Shown here one piece after another: positions 15,739 to 23,077 of a stretch of DNA of 41,118 bases (positions are counted from its first letter, which is position 1; each line of letters starts with the position of its first letter). Below the pieces are notes generated by a model, which had not been told where the DNA came from, ran no database searches, and saw nothing but the letters and a program-made list of their open reading frames with translations. The DNA comes from Actinomycetes bacterium (GTDB taxonomy: Bacteria; Actinomycetota; Thermoleophilia; Gaiellales; Gaiellaceae): the NCBI GenBank assembly GCA_030598925.1, contig JAUVPB010000002.1, positions 1 through 41,118 on the forward strand, read 5' to 3'. A program made the translations under genes and the position numbers.

Positions 15739-16293
15739 ATGTCCGCGACTGAAGTAGACAATGGCGTGAATGTCGAGGCCCTGCTCGGCGCTCGCGAAGC
15801 ACTGACCGAGACGCCCGAGGCGGGCCAGTTCAACTGGCGTGTGACGTGCAACTGGGTGAAGGGCACTCACAGCAACTCCGTCGTGGAGGGCTTCTTCGGC
15901 CTCGGCGCAGAGCAGCAGCATCGCAAGCAGTTCACATTCGACGCCGATCATCCAGAGGTCTTTGCGTCCGAGGACCTTGGGGCGACTCCCGCCGAGATCG
16001 TGTTGGTCGCTCTGGGTAGCTGCCTGACTGCCGGCGTCGCGGCCGTCGCCCAGCACCGCGGTATTCAGCTGAATTCGGTCTCTGCCACGGTCGACGGCGC
16101 GATGGACATTCAGGGCATCCTGGGCGTTGACGGTGACGTTCGCAACGGCTACAGCGACATCAAGGTCACCTACGAGATCGATGCTGATGCGACCGACGCT
16201 GAGAAAGAGGCTCTCGTGGCGCAGTCCCAGAAGCGCTCCGCTGTATACGACTGTGTGACGAACCCGACGAACGTCACCGTCGCCGTTAACTGA
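15739..16293 (+). CDS. OsmC family protein
   Basis: This 184-residue protein contains the OsmC/Ohr signature region GATPAEIVLVALGSCLTAGV with the reactive cysteine at about 95. The typical second cysteine of CPV is replaced: the C-terminal segment reads KRSAVYDCVTNPTNVTVAVN, with a cysteine instead at about 172. This resembles the YhfA-like OsmC branch (SPVxDxLTNP) rather than Ohr or OsmC proper. It may reduce peroxides or act on thiol adducts. The start ATG 15739 has GGAAGGAG eight bases upstream, an excellent ribosome binding site. The flavoprotein gene follows after 36 bases, probably in one operon. Confidence 0.88.
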   Translation: MSATEVDNGVNVEALLGAREALTETPEAGQFNWRVTCNWVKGTHSNSVVEGFFGLGAEQQHRKQFTFDADHPEVFASEDLGATPAEIVLVALGSCLTAGVAAVAQHRGIQLNSVSATVDGAMDIQGILGVDGDVRNGYSDIKVTYEIDADATDAEKEALVAQSQKRSAVYDCVTNPTNVTVAVN

Positions 16294-16329
16294 CGAACCT
16301 TCACCAACACGAATAGGGGAGCGGGTCCG

Positions 16330-17577
16330 ATGCGCACGGTGACGGCCGTGGTAATCGGTGCTGGCCACGCTGGCCTGGCGATGAGCCGCTGTCTCGCCGA
16401 GCGCTCGATTGACCACGTCGTGCTCGAGCGCGGCGAGGTTGCGCACTCGTGGAAGACCGAGCGCTGGGACTCGCTCCGCCTACTCACACCCAACTGGCAG
16501 AGTCGCCTGCCCGGCTTTGGCTACGCCGGCGACGAGCCAGACGACTTCATGACGGTACGTGAGGTCGTCGAGTTCATCGAGGGCTACGCGAATTTCGTCT
16601 CGGCGCCGGTGGAAACCGGCACGACGGTTGAAGCGGTACGGGCGAACGGCGACGGCTACGTGATCGAGACCGACCAGGGAACGTGGGGCTGCCGGGCCGT
16701 GGTTGTCGCCTCTGGAGGGTTCAGCGCTGCTCATGTTCCAGCGGTCGCCGCCGCCGTTCCCGCCTCGGTAGAGCAGATCACGACGGTGCGGTACCACGCC
16801 CCCGCGCAACTCAGCGAAGGCGGCGTCCTCGTGGTCGGCGCGTCGGCCACCGGTATTCAACTCGCCGACGAAATCCATCGCTCGGGCCGCCAGGTCACCG
16901 TGGCCGTGGGCGAGCACGTTCGGTTGCCGCGCGTGTACCGCGGCCACGACATCCAGTGGTGGATGGACCGGGCCGGGGTACTGGATGAGCGTTACGACGA
17001 GGTCGACGACATCGTGAGGGCGAGGAGAGTGCCGTCGCCGCAGCTCGTGGGCTCGCCGGAACGGATTACGCTCGATCTGAACGCGCTCACCGGCATCGGC
17101 GTTAACCTGGTCGGGCGCTTCGCGGGGCTAAGCGACGGCATGGCTCAGTTCTCGGGCTCGCTACGGAACGTGTGCGCGCTGGCGGATCTCAAGCAGACCA
17201 GGTTGCTCGATCGGATCGACGAATGGGCGACGGACGCAGGTCTCGATCCCGACGTGCCGGCCGCCGAGCGCTTCCCGTCGACCACAGTCGAAGACGCGCC
17301 ACCGCTAGGCATCGACCTGACGAGCGGGGAGATCGAGACGATCGTCTGGGCGACTGGCTTCCGACCGGACTACTCATGGTTAGACGTTCCTGTGCTCGAC
17401 CACAAGGGTCAGGTTCGGCACGATGGTGGGATCGTCGCGGCACCGGGCATGTACCTCCTCGGCACGACCTTCCTCCGGAGACGCAAGTCGAGCTTCATTC
17501 ACGGAGTCGGCGATGACGCGAGCGATCTCAGCGACCACCTCGCCGGGTATCTCGCCGGCAGCGCGCCTCCGCTCTAG
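16330..17577 (+). CDS. FAD/NAD(P)-dependent flavoprotein monooxygenase-like (CzcO/TrkA type)
   Basis: The 415-residue protein starts with an FAD-binding VVIGAGHAGLAMSRCLAER and VVLERGEVAHSWKTERWDSL, a second Rossmann site GVLVVGASATGIQLADEIHR at about residue 160, and a late ATGFRPDY motif. This is the layout of CzcO/class-B flavin monooxygenase-related oxidoreductases; the RWDSLRLLTP segment is typical. It lacks the FxGxxxH fingerprint of Baeyer-Villiger enzymes. Start ATG 16330 has AGGGGAG nearby. It is probably co-transcribed with the OsmC gene, hinting at a thiol- or peroxide-linked oxidation, but the substrate is unknown. It converges on the XRE-TPR regulator with four bases between stops. 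Confidence 0.85.
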   Translation: MRTVTAVVIGAGHAGLAMSRCLAERSIDHVVLERGEVAHSWKTERWDSLRLLTPNWQSRLPGFGYAGDEPDDFMTVREVVEFIEGYANFVSAPVETGTTVEAVRANGDGYVIETDQGTWGCRAVVVASGGFSAAHVPAVAAAVPASVEQITTVRYHAPAQLSEGGVLVVGASATGIQLADEIHRSGRQVTVAVGEHVRLPRVYRGHDIQWWMDRAGVLDERYDEVDDIVRARRVPSPQLVGSPERITLDLNALTGIGVNLVGRFAGLSDGMAQFSGSLRNVCALADLKQTRLLDRIDEWATDAGLDPDVPAAERFPSTTVEDAPPLGIDLTSGEIETIVWATGFRPDYSWLDVPVLDHKGQVRHDGGIVAAPGMYLLGTTFLRRRKSSFIHGVGDDASDLSDHLAGYLAGSAPPL

Positions 17578-17581
17578 ACGT

Positions 17582-18922
17582 CTACTCACGCTCCGTGGCG
17601 GCCGCGCTTGCGCGATTCGCCGGCTCGCCGCGCGTCAGGCCGCTCGCGCGCCTGAGCGTCTCGTAGGCCTCGGCATGTCTGCCCTGCTCGTTGAGGAACT
17701 CCGCGTAGGCATGGAGCGTGTCGGCGAGGTACTTGACCGGCGCCGCCTCGAGCGACTCGATTGCGTGGCTGAAACAGTGACCTGCAAGGTCCTGCTCGCC
17801 GAGGTCGGCGTACACCTGCGCGAGCGTCCGCCAACAGGTGCCGGCATCGTCGGCGTCGACGGCGCCGTTGTCAAGTTCGTCGAGGGCGCTCAGCGCCAAC
17901 TGCTTCGCCTCGTCGGCCCGTCCGGCATGCGCCGCGTAGCGGGCGCGCTCGACAGTGAGGCTCGTGAGATAGCCGGGAGCGGCGCTGTTCCGATACAGCA
18001 GCTCTGCTGTGTCGAGGTGCGGGAGGGCTCCGCTGGCGTCGTTCTGGTCGAGCAGCGCGGAAGCCAGCGCCTCATGCGCCGATGCGAGGTGGAAATGATC
18101 CTCGGTTCCCTCGAGTAGCGCAATCGCTCGCTTGCAGTACGCGACGGTCAGCTCTGGGGAGCCGTCGACGCTGTTGAGGCGTGCAAGCGACCAGTAGAGC
18201 CGGATACGGGCATACGTGTCTCCGAGCCCGTCCGCGCGTTGGATCGCACTCGCGAGTACTTCGTGCGCCGACGCGAGGTTCCCGCAATCGGTGAACGCGT
18301 AGCTCAGGTCGACGGCGAATCGCACGTAGAGCGCGTCATCGACGATGTCCATGCCGGTGATCTCGTCGAGGCAGGACTGGAGGAGCGCCACGGCCTCCGT
18401 TGCCCGTCCCAGAGATGCGAGCGAGCGGCCGGCCGTTGCGTAGAGATCGGGCCGCGCGGCGACCGCCGGACGGGCGGTAGCCGGGATAGCTTCGAAACGC
18501 TGGACCGCCCCGTCGTGATCTCCGAGTGCGGTCGCTGCGAGTATGAGCCCGGCCTCCGCTCGGCCCATCGTCTCCGCGTCGCCCAGCGCGCGTGCCTGCT
18601 CGAGCGTGCGTTCGAAGGCTGGGACAGCAGTGGCGACGCTGCCAAGGCGGAGCTCGAGCTCGGCGTCCAGGATCGCTGTGTCACGAGCGCTCGTCGTCGC
18701 GCCGGTCTCGAGGTACTCAACACTGACACCGAGCTTGTTCGCGAGGGTTCGAAGGGCCTTGTGCGACGGCGCGCGCCTGTCTCGCTCGAGGTACGAGACG
18801 TAGCTCGTCGACACGCCCTCGCCGCTCAGATCGTCCTGCGAGAGACCCCGCTCACGCCTCAGGCGACGCAGCCGCTGTCCGACGGTCTCCTGTTCGCTGG
18901 GCCGAGACACATCCAGCATCAT
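17582..18922 (-). CDS. XRE-family HTH regulator with C-terminal tetratricopeptide repeats (RRNPP-like)
   Basis: The 446-residue protein has an XRE helix-turn-helix at about residues 14-70: VGQRLRRLRRERGLSQDDLS followed by STSYVSYLERDRRAPSHKAL and NKLGVSVEYLETG. The remaining ~370 residues are helix-turn-helix pairs rich in A/L/Y with TPR spacing, for example DLYATAGRSLASLGRATEAV, HLASAHEALASALLDQNDAS and TWRTLAQ-like WRTLAQVYADLGEQDLAGHC. HTH plus TPR is the architecture of PlcR, NprR, PrgX and Rgg, whose TPRs bind short exported peptides. Start ATG 18922 (a second ATG is next to it) has only a weak purine leader. A 31-codon signal-peptide-like ORF is divergently transcribed 106 bases away. 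A non-peptide role is possible. Confidence 0.85.
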   Translation of the reverse strand: MMLDVSRPSEQETVGQRLRRLRRERGLSQDDLSGEGVSTSYVSYLERDRRAPSHKALRTLANKLGVSVEYLETGATTSARDTAILDAELELRLGSVATAVPAFERTLEQARALGDAETMGRAEAGLILAATALGDHDGAVQRFEAIPATARPAVAARPDLYATAGRSLASLGRATEAVALLQSCLDEITGMDIVDDALYVRFAVDLSYAFTDCGNLASAHEVLASAIQRADGLGDTYARIRLYWSLARLNSVDGSPELTVAYCKRAIALLEGTEDHFHLASAHEALASALLDQNDASGALPHLDTAELLYRNSAAPGYLTSLTVERARYAAHAGRADEAKQLALSALDELDNGAVDADDAGTCWRTLAQVYADLGEQDLAGHCFSHAIESLEAAPVKYLADTLHAYAEFLNEQGRHAEAYETLRRASGLTRGEPANRASAAATERE

Positions 18923-18974
18923 GGCGCGCTCTCTGCCTCGGGTCAAATCTGCGTCGAGTCTGAAGTCGTGTCGT

Positions 18975-18987
18975 CCGGAGCCTCCGG
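18975..18987. promoter_or_regulatory. Perfect 13-bp dyad between regulator and small ORF, candidate operator
   Basis: CCGGAG-C-CTCCGG is a perfect palindrome with a one-base centre. It lies 52 bases from the regulator start and 41 bases from the small-ORF start, in the middle of the divergent promoter region. XRE dimers usually bind such short dyads, so autoregulation and control of the small ORF are plausible. Confidence 0.5.
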
Positions 18988-19012
18988 GATCATTTCTCGC
19001 CACCAAAGTCAC

Positions 19013-19021
19013 AAAGGAGGA
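19013..19021 (+). promoter_or_regulatory. Strong Shine-Dalgarno sequence for the 31-codon ORF
   Basis: AAAGGAGGA ends seven bases before ATG 19029, an ideal match and spacing. It decides the start: the other ATG (19022) directly abuts the AAAGGAGGA and would be too close. Few genes in this window have as good a site. Confidence 0.8.
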
Positions 19022-19028
19022 ATGACGT

Positions 19029-19124
19029 ATGTGGAGGATTCTCGCGTCGAAGAGGTACCCGCTGCTTGTTGCGGTAGCCGTCGGGGTGGCGGCGGTTGCG
19101 GGATCGTTCAGGTGGGGCCCGTAG
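19029..19124 (+). CDS. 31-residue signal-peptide-like small protein, candidate signalling pre-peptide
   Basis: The short ORF has a basic start MWRILASKRY, a hydrophobic core PLLVAVAVGVAAVAG and a short polar/aromatic end SFRWGP before TAG at 19122. This is the three-part pattern of a secretion signal, with possible cleavage after AVA or AVAG that would release a peptide of about six or seven residues. A near-consensus Shine-Dalgarno sequence precedes it and a hairpin terminator follows 26 bases after the stop, so it looks like a complete small transcription unit. It is divergent from the XRE-TPR regulator. Alternatively it is a small single-pass membrane protein. I do not recognise a named family. 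Confidence 0.65.
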   Translation: MWRILASKRYPLLVAVAVGVAAVAGSFRWGP

Positions 19125-19149
19125 GCGCTCTGTCCATGCGCGTTGATGG

Positions 19150-19173
19150 GAGGCCCGCCGGCGAGCGGGCCTC
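19150..19173 (+). terminator. Hairpin terminator after the 31-codon ORF
   Basis: GAGGCCCGC (19150-19158) pairs perfectly with GCGGGCCTC (19165-19173) around a six-base loop CGGCGA. There is no long T run after it, as is common in G+C-rich Actinomycetota. Because the stem is symmetrical it could act on either strand, also shielding the VOC gene transcript that ends at 19233. Confidence 0.7.
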
Positions 19174-19232
19174 TCGCATCAAGGGGGTAGTGGGCGAGGG
19201 CGGGTCGGCGTCCGGGGCCGGGACCGGCCGCG

Positions 19233-20003
19233 TCAGCTTCCGTTGCCCGCGAACAGTCCGAACGCGGCTCCAGCCGGATCTGCAAGTACCGCGATCCGAC
19301 CAACCTCCGGAATATCGTCCGGGCCCATGTACACGGTTGCCCCAAGTTCTTCGGCGCCCGCGACGGTCAGGTCGATGTCATCGACGGCGATGTAGGTCAT
19401 CCAGCGTGGACGTGCGTCAACGCCGGGTGGGACCGCCATGAGTCCGGCGGCGTCTCGACCGTCGGTCTTGAAGAGGTTGTAGGGCGTCTCGCCGATTGGC
19501 CAGGTTTCGGCACTCCAGCCAAGCAAGTGCCCGTAGAACGACTTGGCGGCCTCGACATCGGTCGTCAGCAGCTCGTCCCAGGCGAAGGCTCCTTTCGGCG
19601 CAGGCCGCTCCGGCTGGCCGGGCCCGTCGCCGAACTGCTGGATCACGGCGAACGCCGCCCCTTGCGGGTCGGCAAGGACAGCGAATCGACCGACTTCTGG
19701 GATGTCGGTTGGTGGTAGATGGACGGTTCCACCGATCGCTTCGGCGCGGCCCACGGTGGCGTCGACATCCTCGACAACGACGTACCCGGTCCAGTGCGGC
19801 TGCATCTCCATCTGCGGTTTGACGAAGCCCCCCTGATGCGTGTCGCCGTTCTTGATCATGGGATACTCCATCTCGCCCGGTTTCCAGAGTTCAAGCTGCC
19901 AGCCGAGGAGCTGTGTGTAGAAGGCCGTGGCCACATCCGGGTCGTCCGAGGCGTGGTCGTGCCAGACGAAATGCCCGACCGCCGTCGTCGTTGGAGTGCT
20001 CAT
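19233..20003 (-). CDS. Tandem-domain VOC (glyoxalase-like) protein, CFP30B-like
   Basis: The 256-residue protein holds two VOC domains. The first (about 8-120) starts VGHFVWHDHASDDPDVATAF followed by YTQLLGWQLE and ends GRFAVLADPQGAAFAVIQ; the second (about 135-250) repeats this as GAFAWDELLTTDVEAAKSFY and GRIAVLADPAGAAFGLF. Two-domain VOC proteins of this size resemble mycobacterial CFP30B/CFP32-type proteins, linked to stress or aldehyde detoxification, but the reaction is unknown. The start at 20003 is supported by GAGGAGGG seven bases upstream; the 35-codon upstream extension has no support. It is divergent from hemA (208 bases apart). Confidence 0.88.
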   Translation of the reverse strand: MSTPTTTAVGHFVWHDHASDDPDVATAFYTQLLGWQLELWKPGEMEYPMIKNGDTHQGGFVKPQMEMQPHWTGYVVVEDVDATVGRAEAIGGTVHLPPTDIPEVGRFAVLADPQGAAFAVIQQFGDGPGQPERPAPKGAFAWDELLTTDVEAAKSFYGHLLGWSAETWPIGETPYNLFKTDGRDAAGLMAVPPGVDARPRWMTYIAVDDIDLTVAGAEELGATVYMGPDDIPEVGRIAVLADPAGAAFGLFAGNGS

Positions 20004-20211
20004 CAAACCCTCCTCGTCTCTTCTTGTCGGCAGCCTACGCCTCCTAGCGGCCCCGTGCGGCCAGGGTGCGCGAGCGAGCCCGCGACGGGCGTCTTCAATC
20101 CGCCTCACAGGCGCGGGCTCGCTACTCTGACCTGGGGCTTGGGTCGGGAAGGTCAGGTGCGGCCCGGCGGCTGGAGCGTCGCCCGCGAGTCTGGCGAAGG
20201 AGTGTGGAGAG

Positions 20212-21486
20212 GTGACGGACTACGACGCGGTTTTCGCCTCCGCTATCGCGGAGCTCAGGGCTGAGGGTCGGTATCGGACATTCGTCGAGCTCGATCGCCA
20301 CGACGCGGAGTTCCCACATGCGAGCCGCATGCCGGGCCCCTGGACCGACGAATCTGGAGCGCCCCAAGACACCGTTGTCTGGTGTAGCAACGACTACCTG
20401 GGCATGGGCGAGCATCCCGTCGTGCTCGACGCAATGGAGCGGGCGGTGCGTTCTGCAGGCGCCGGCTCAGGTGGCACGCGCAATATCTCTGGTACGAGCA
20501 CCGACCACGTGGAGTTGGAGCGCGAGCTCGCGAGTCTGCATGCCAAGGACGCGGCGCTGGTCTTCACGTCGGGCTATGTGGCCAACGAGGCCGCTCTCTC
20601 GAGCCTGGCGTCGGGCTTGCCAGGGTGCGTGGTGCTCTCGGACGAGCGAAACCACGCGTCGATCATCGCCGGCATCCAGCAGAGCCAAGCAGAGAAACGC
20701 ATCTTCTCCCACAGCGACATGGCGGATCTCGAGCGGCAGCTAAACGTGATCGTGCCCGAGCGGCCCAAGATCATCGTGTTCGAGGCGATCTATTCGATGG
20801 ACGGCGACGTAGCCCCTGTCGAGGCGATCTGCGATCTGGCGGAGCGTTACGGAGCGCTGACGTACCTCGACGAGGTCCATGCCGTCGGCATGTACGGCGA
20901 GACGGGAGCGGGCATCGCCGAGAGGGAAGGACAAGCCGCGCGGGTCGATGTGATCCAGGGCAGTCTCGCGAAGGGCTTCGGGGTGATGGGCGGCTACATC
21001 GCGGCCTCGTCGCCCCTGATCGACTTTGTGCGCTCGACCGCGCGGGGCTTCATCTTCACGACCTCACTGCCTCCCGCCCTGGCGGCCGCGGCGACGGCAA
21101 GCGTCCGCTACGTACGCCGGTACGGGACGGACGACCGGCAGCTCCTGCAACAACGCGCCGAGCGCCTGACGACCCTTCTTGTCGAAGCAGGGCTTCCGGC
21201 CATGAGCTCCGAGTCACACATCGTTCCGATTCTCGTTGGCGACCCGGTCCTGTGCGAGCGGGTCTCGCGCGCGTTGATGTTCGAGCATGGCGTCTACGTC
21301 CAGCCGATCAACTACCCGACGGTTCCGCGGGGCACCGAGCGGCTTCGCCTCTGCCCGACCCCGAAGCACACCGAGCGTCATGTTGACGAGCTTGTCGCCG
21401 CTCTGAACGATGTCTGGAGCCGGCTCGTCATGGAAGGCCCGCTCGAGACTCCGATTCAGGCCCTAGGCTCGGTCGGTCGAGCCTAA
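20212..21486 (+). CDS. hemA: 5-aminolevulinate synthase
   Basis: The 424-residue alpha-oxoamine synthase has the ALAS-specific segment [20 protein letters not shown] at about 83-102, [24 protein letters not shown] with the cofactor aspartate near 220, and the PLP lysine at about 254 in [24 protein letters not shown] near the C-terminus also fits ALAS rather than BioF or KBL. It condenses glycine and succinyl-CoA to 5-aminolevulinate in the cytoplasm, the Shemin route to tetrapyrroles. GTG 20212 is preceded by GGAG-rich sequence. No acyl-CoA ligase or amide synthetase of the C5N pathway is nearby. The GNAT gene end overlaps its stop by 24 bases, convergently. Confidence 0.9.
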   Translation: MTDYDAVFASAIAELRAEGRYRTFVELDRHDAEFPHASRMPGPWTDESGAPQDTVVWCSNDYLGMGEHPVVLDAMERAVRSAGAGSGGTRNISGTSTDHVELERELASLHAKDAALVFTSGYVANEAALSSLASGLPGCVVLSDERNHASIIAGIQQSQAEKRIFSHSDMADLERQLNVIVPERPKIIVFEAIYSMDGDVAPVEAICDLAERYGALTYLDEVHAVGMYGETGAGIAEREGQAARVDVIQGSLAKGFGVMGGYIAASSPLIDFVRSTARGFIFTTSLPPALAAAATASVRYVRRYGTDDRQLLQQRAERLTTLLVEAGLPAMSSESHIVPILVGDPVLCERVSRALMFEHGVYVQPINYPTVPRGTERLRLCPTPKHTERHVDELVAALNDVWSRLVMEGPLETPIQALGSVGRA

Positions 21487-22491
21487 GCGCCGCCGAACGC
21501 TCGCCGCTTCGCCCTGCCACGCTGCGAATTCGCGAAACGGGAGGAAGCCCATCTGCTCGTTGATCGCAAGGATCGTCGCGTTCGAGTCGGCATTCCACGA
21601 GTCCAGGTAGCGAACCTCGCGTCGGTCCGCTCGGAGGCGTTCGAACATCGTCGCCTTGAGCAGCCGGCCGAGGCCTAGGCCGCGATAGGAGGGCAGCACG
21701 ACCGTTGTCCATTGCTCGGCGCGCGTCGGCCTGTGCTCGTTGACGAGGATCTCAGTCACAGCAGCGACCGCATCCGTCGAGGGCTCGAGGGCCAGCAGCA
21801 CCCAGGGTTCGTGGCCGCTGTCAAGCCACACGCGGTCTCTCTCCAGCATGTAGGTCGGGTCGAACTTCCAGTCCTCGATGTCAAGGTCGCCTGTTGGTGC
21901 GTCATTCAGTCCCGTCTCCGCGTCGGCGTAGTGCGTCCGGTACAGCTCGGGACAGACGCCGCGCCAGAAAACGAGCTCGAAGCGCTTCGCATCGGCGTCG
22001 TCGTCGTCGATCCAACGACGCATCAGGAGCGCGTCAGTCTGATCGAGATCGGCGCGGACCACCCGCTCGACGTAGCGCTGCCTCAGGCCCATGGTCGTCC
22101 AGAACCCGGCGCACGCCTGCGTGGTCGGAGCCCAGCCAACAAGCGACGCGCGCTGGTCGGCGTCCGCGAGGTCGAGGACTGCAGCTAGCAACCGGCGTGC
22201 GATTCCACGCCGTCGCAGGGAGGGGTCGACGAATATCTCGCACTCCGCAAGATGGCGATTGGCGCCGACGAAGAAGCGTTCGACACCTGCGAGACCCGCA
22301 GCGCGGCCAGCGTCGTCGCGCGCGACGAACCAGTCGGATCTCTGCAGGTCACTGCCGGGATGGAGGTGGCGCTGCCGAAGCTCGTTGAGACCGATCGGAT
22401 CGTCACCCGGCGGCAGATCCGCCTCGCAGCGATTCCAGAGCAGAAGTACGTCGTCCCCGGCCTCGCTTGCCGCTAGCCGCTCGATTAGCAC
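21463..22491 (-). CDS. GNAT acetyltransferase with two GNAT domains
   Basis: The protein (342 residues) has an N-terminal GNAT domain with [20 protein letters not shown] (the acetyl-CoA loop R-x-x-G-I/L-A) and [20 protein letters not shown], and a C-terminal domain with [20 protein letters not shown] followed by [20 protein letters not shown]. Tandem GNAT proteins such as mycothiol synthase have this layout, but I do not see enough to call mshD. The start is uncertain: GTG 22491 begins VLIERLAAS, a natural GNAT opening; TTG 22560 would add 23 residues of low similarity. It is adjacent to the damaged lipoprotein gene on the same strand. Confidence 0.82.
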   Translation of the reverse strand: MLIERLAASEAGDDVLLLWNRCEADLPPGDDPIGLNELRQRHLHPGSDLQRSDWFVARDDAGRAAGLAGVERFFVGANRHLAECEIFVDPSLRRRGIARRLLAAVLDLADADQRASLVGWAPTTQACAGFWTTMGLRQRYVERVVRADLDQTDALLMRRWIDDDDADAKRFELVFWRGVCPELYRTHYADAETGLNDAPTGDLDIEDWKFDPTYMLERDRVWLDSGHEPWVLLALEPSTDAVAAVTEILVNEHRPTRAEQWTTVVLPSYRGLGLGRLLKATMFERLRADRREVRYLDSWNADSNATILAINEQMGFLPFREFAAWQGEAASVRRRLGSTDRA

Positions 22492-22568
22492 TGTGGGTTC
22501 CCCGACGTGATCGGATCGAGGGCCGGCGTCTCCCCGCTCGCGGGGGAAGGGCTTTCGCAAAGCATGTG

Positions 22569-23037
22569 CTAGTCGGCGCGCTCGGGTACCCGGACGTCAA
22601 CCGTGGCGCCGCCCCAGCCGTTGGCGAGATCGCGCGCCTCGATCGTTACGACTTCGACTCCTTCGGGGACCTCGACACCATCCAGAGATCGCGTAAACGG
22701 CTGCTCGCCCGCGTGATCGTGCAAGAGCTCGCGGACGCCGTACACGCTGCCGTCGGGGCCCCTGACGCGCCAAGCATCGGCGTAGCGGTCCGGGCTGTCG
22801 TACGGTGAGCTCACGGTCACGTCGAAGCGCAGGTCGTCTGCACCCTCGCGGCTTGCCGTCGCGGCAACGACATCAGGAAATGCGTCCTCGGCTGGGGCGG
22901 CCGGCGGCGCAGCCACCGATTCCTGGCTCGGGGTCACCGGCTCGGCGCTCGTCCCCTCAGCAGCCTCGTCAGCGTCGCCTCCGCAAGGCCGCTGCGCCCA
23001 GTACGAACAGGACGACCAAGATGAGCAGGCGTCTGAT
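22569..23037 (-). pseudogene. Lipoprotein gene with an apparent +1 frameshift and an ATC where the start should be
   Basis: The frame from 23037 reads ATC then RRLLILVVLFVLGAAA, a normal lipoprotein signal core, but then runs to LRRRR and a stop. One base later the other frame gives CGGDADEAAEGTSAEPVTPS and continues to PDGSVYGVRELLHDH and ATVDVRVPERAD, stopping at 22569. Removing one T (22985-22986) restores GAAACGGDADE, with the cysteine in the lipobox position. The natural start would be ATG, here ATC. A truncated protein of 122 residues could begin at GTG 22937, without a signal. The C-terminal domain resembles beta-sandwich lipoproteins of unknown role. It sits 40 bases after the TrpB2 stop. 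Confidence 0.6.
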
Positions 23038-23077
23038 GTGTCTCAGCTCGTTCTCGCTGACGGCGCCGGGCCGGAGC

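Noticed and set aside
19022-19441. Longer plus-strand frame starting at ATG 19022 over the small peptide and VOC gene
   Set aside because: ATG 19022 abuts the Shine-Dalgarno core and the product is a low-complexity shadow of the VOC gene. ATG 19029 has ideal spacing and a membrane-signal product.
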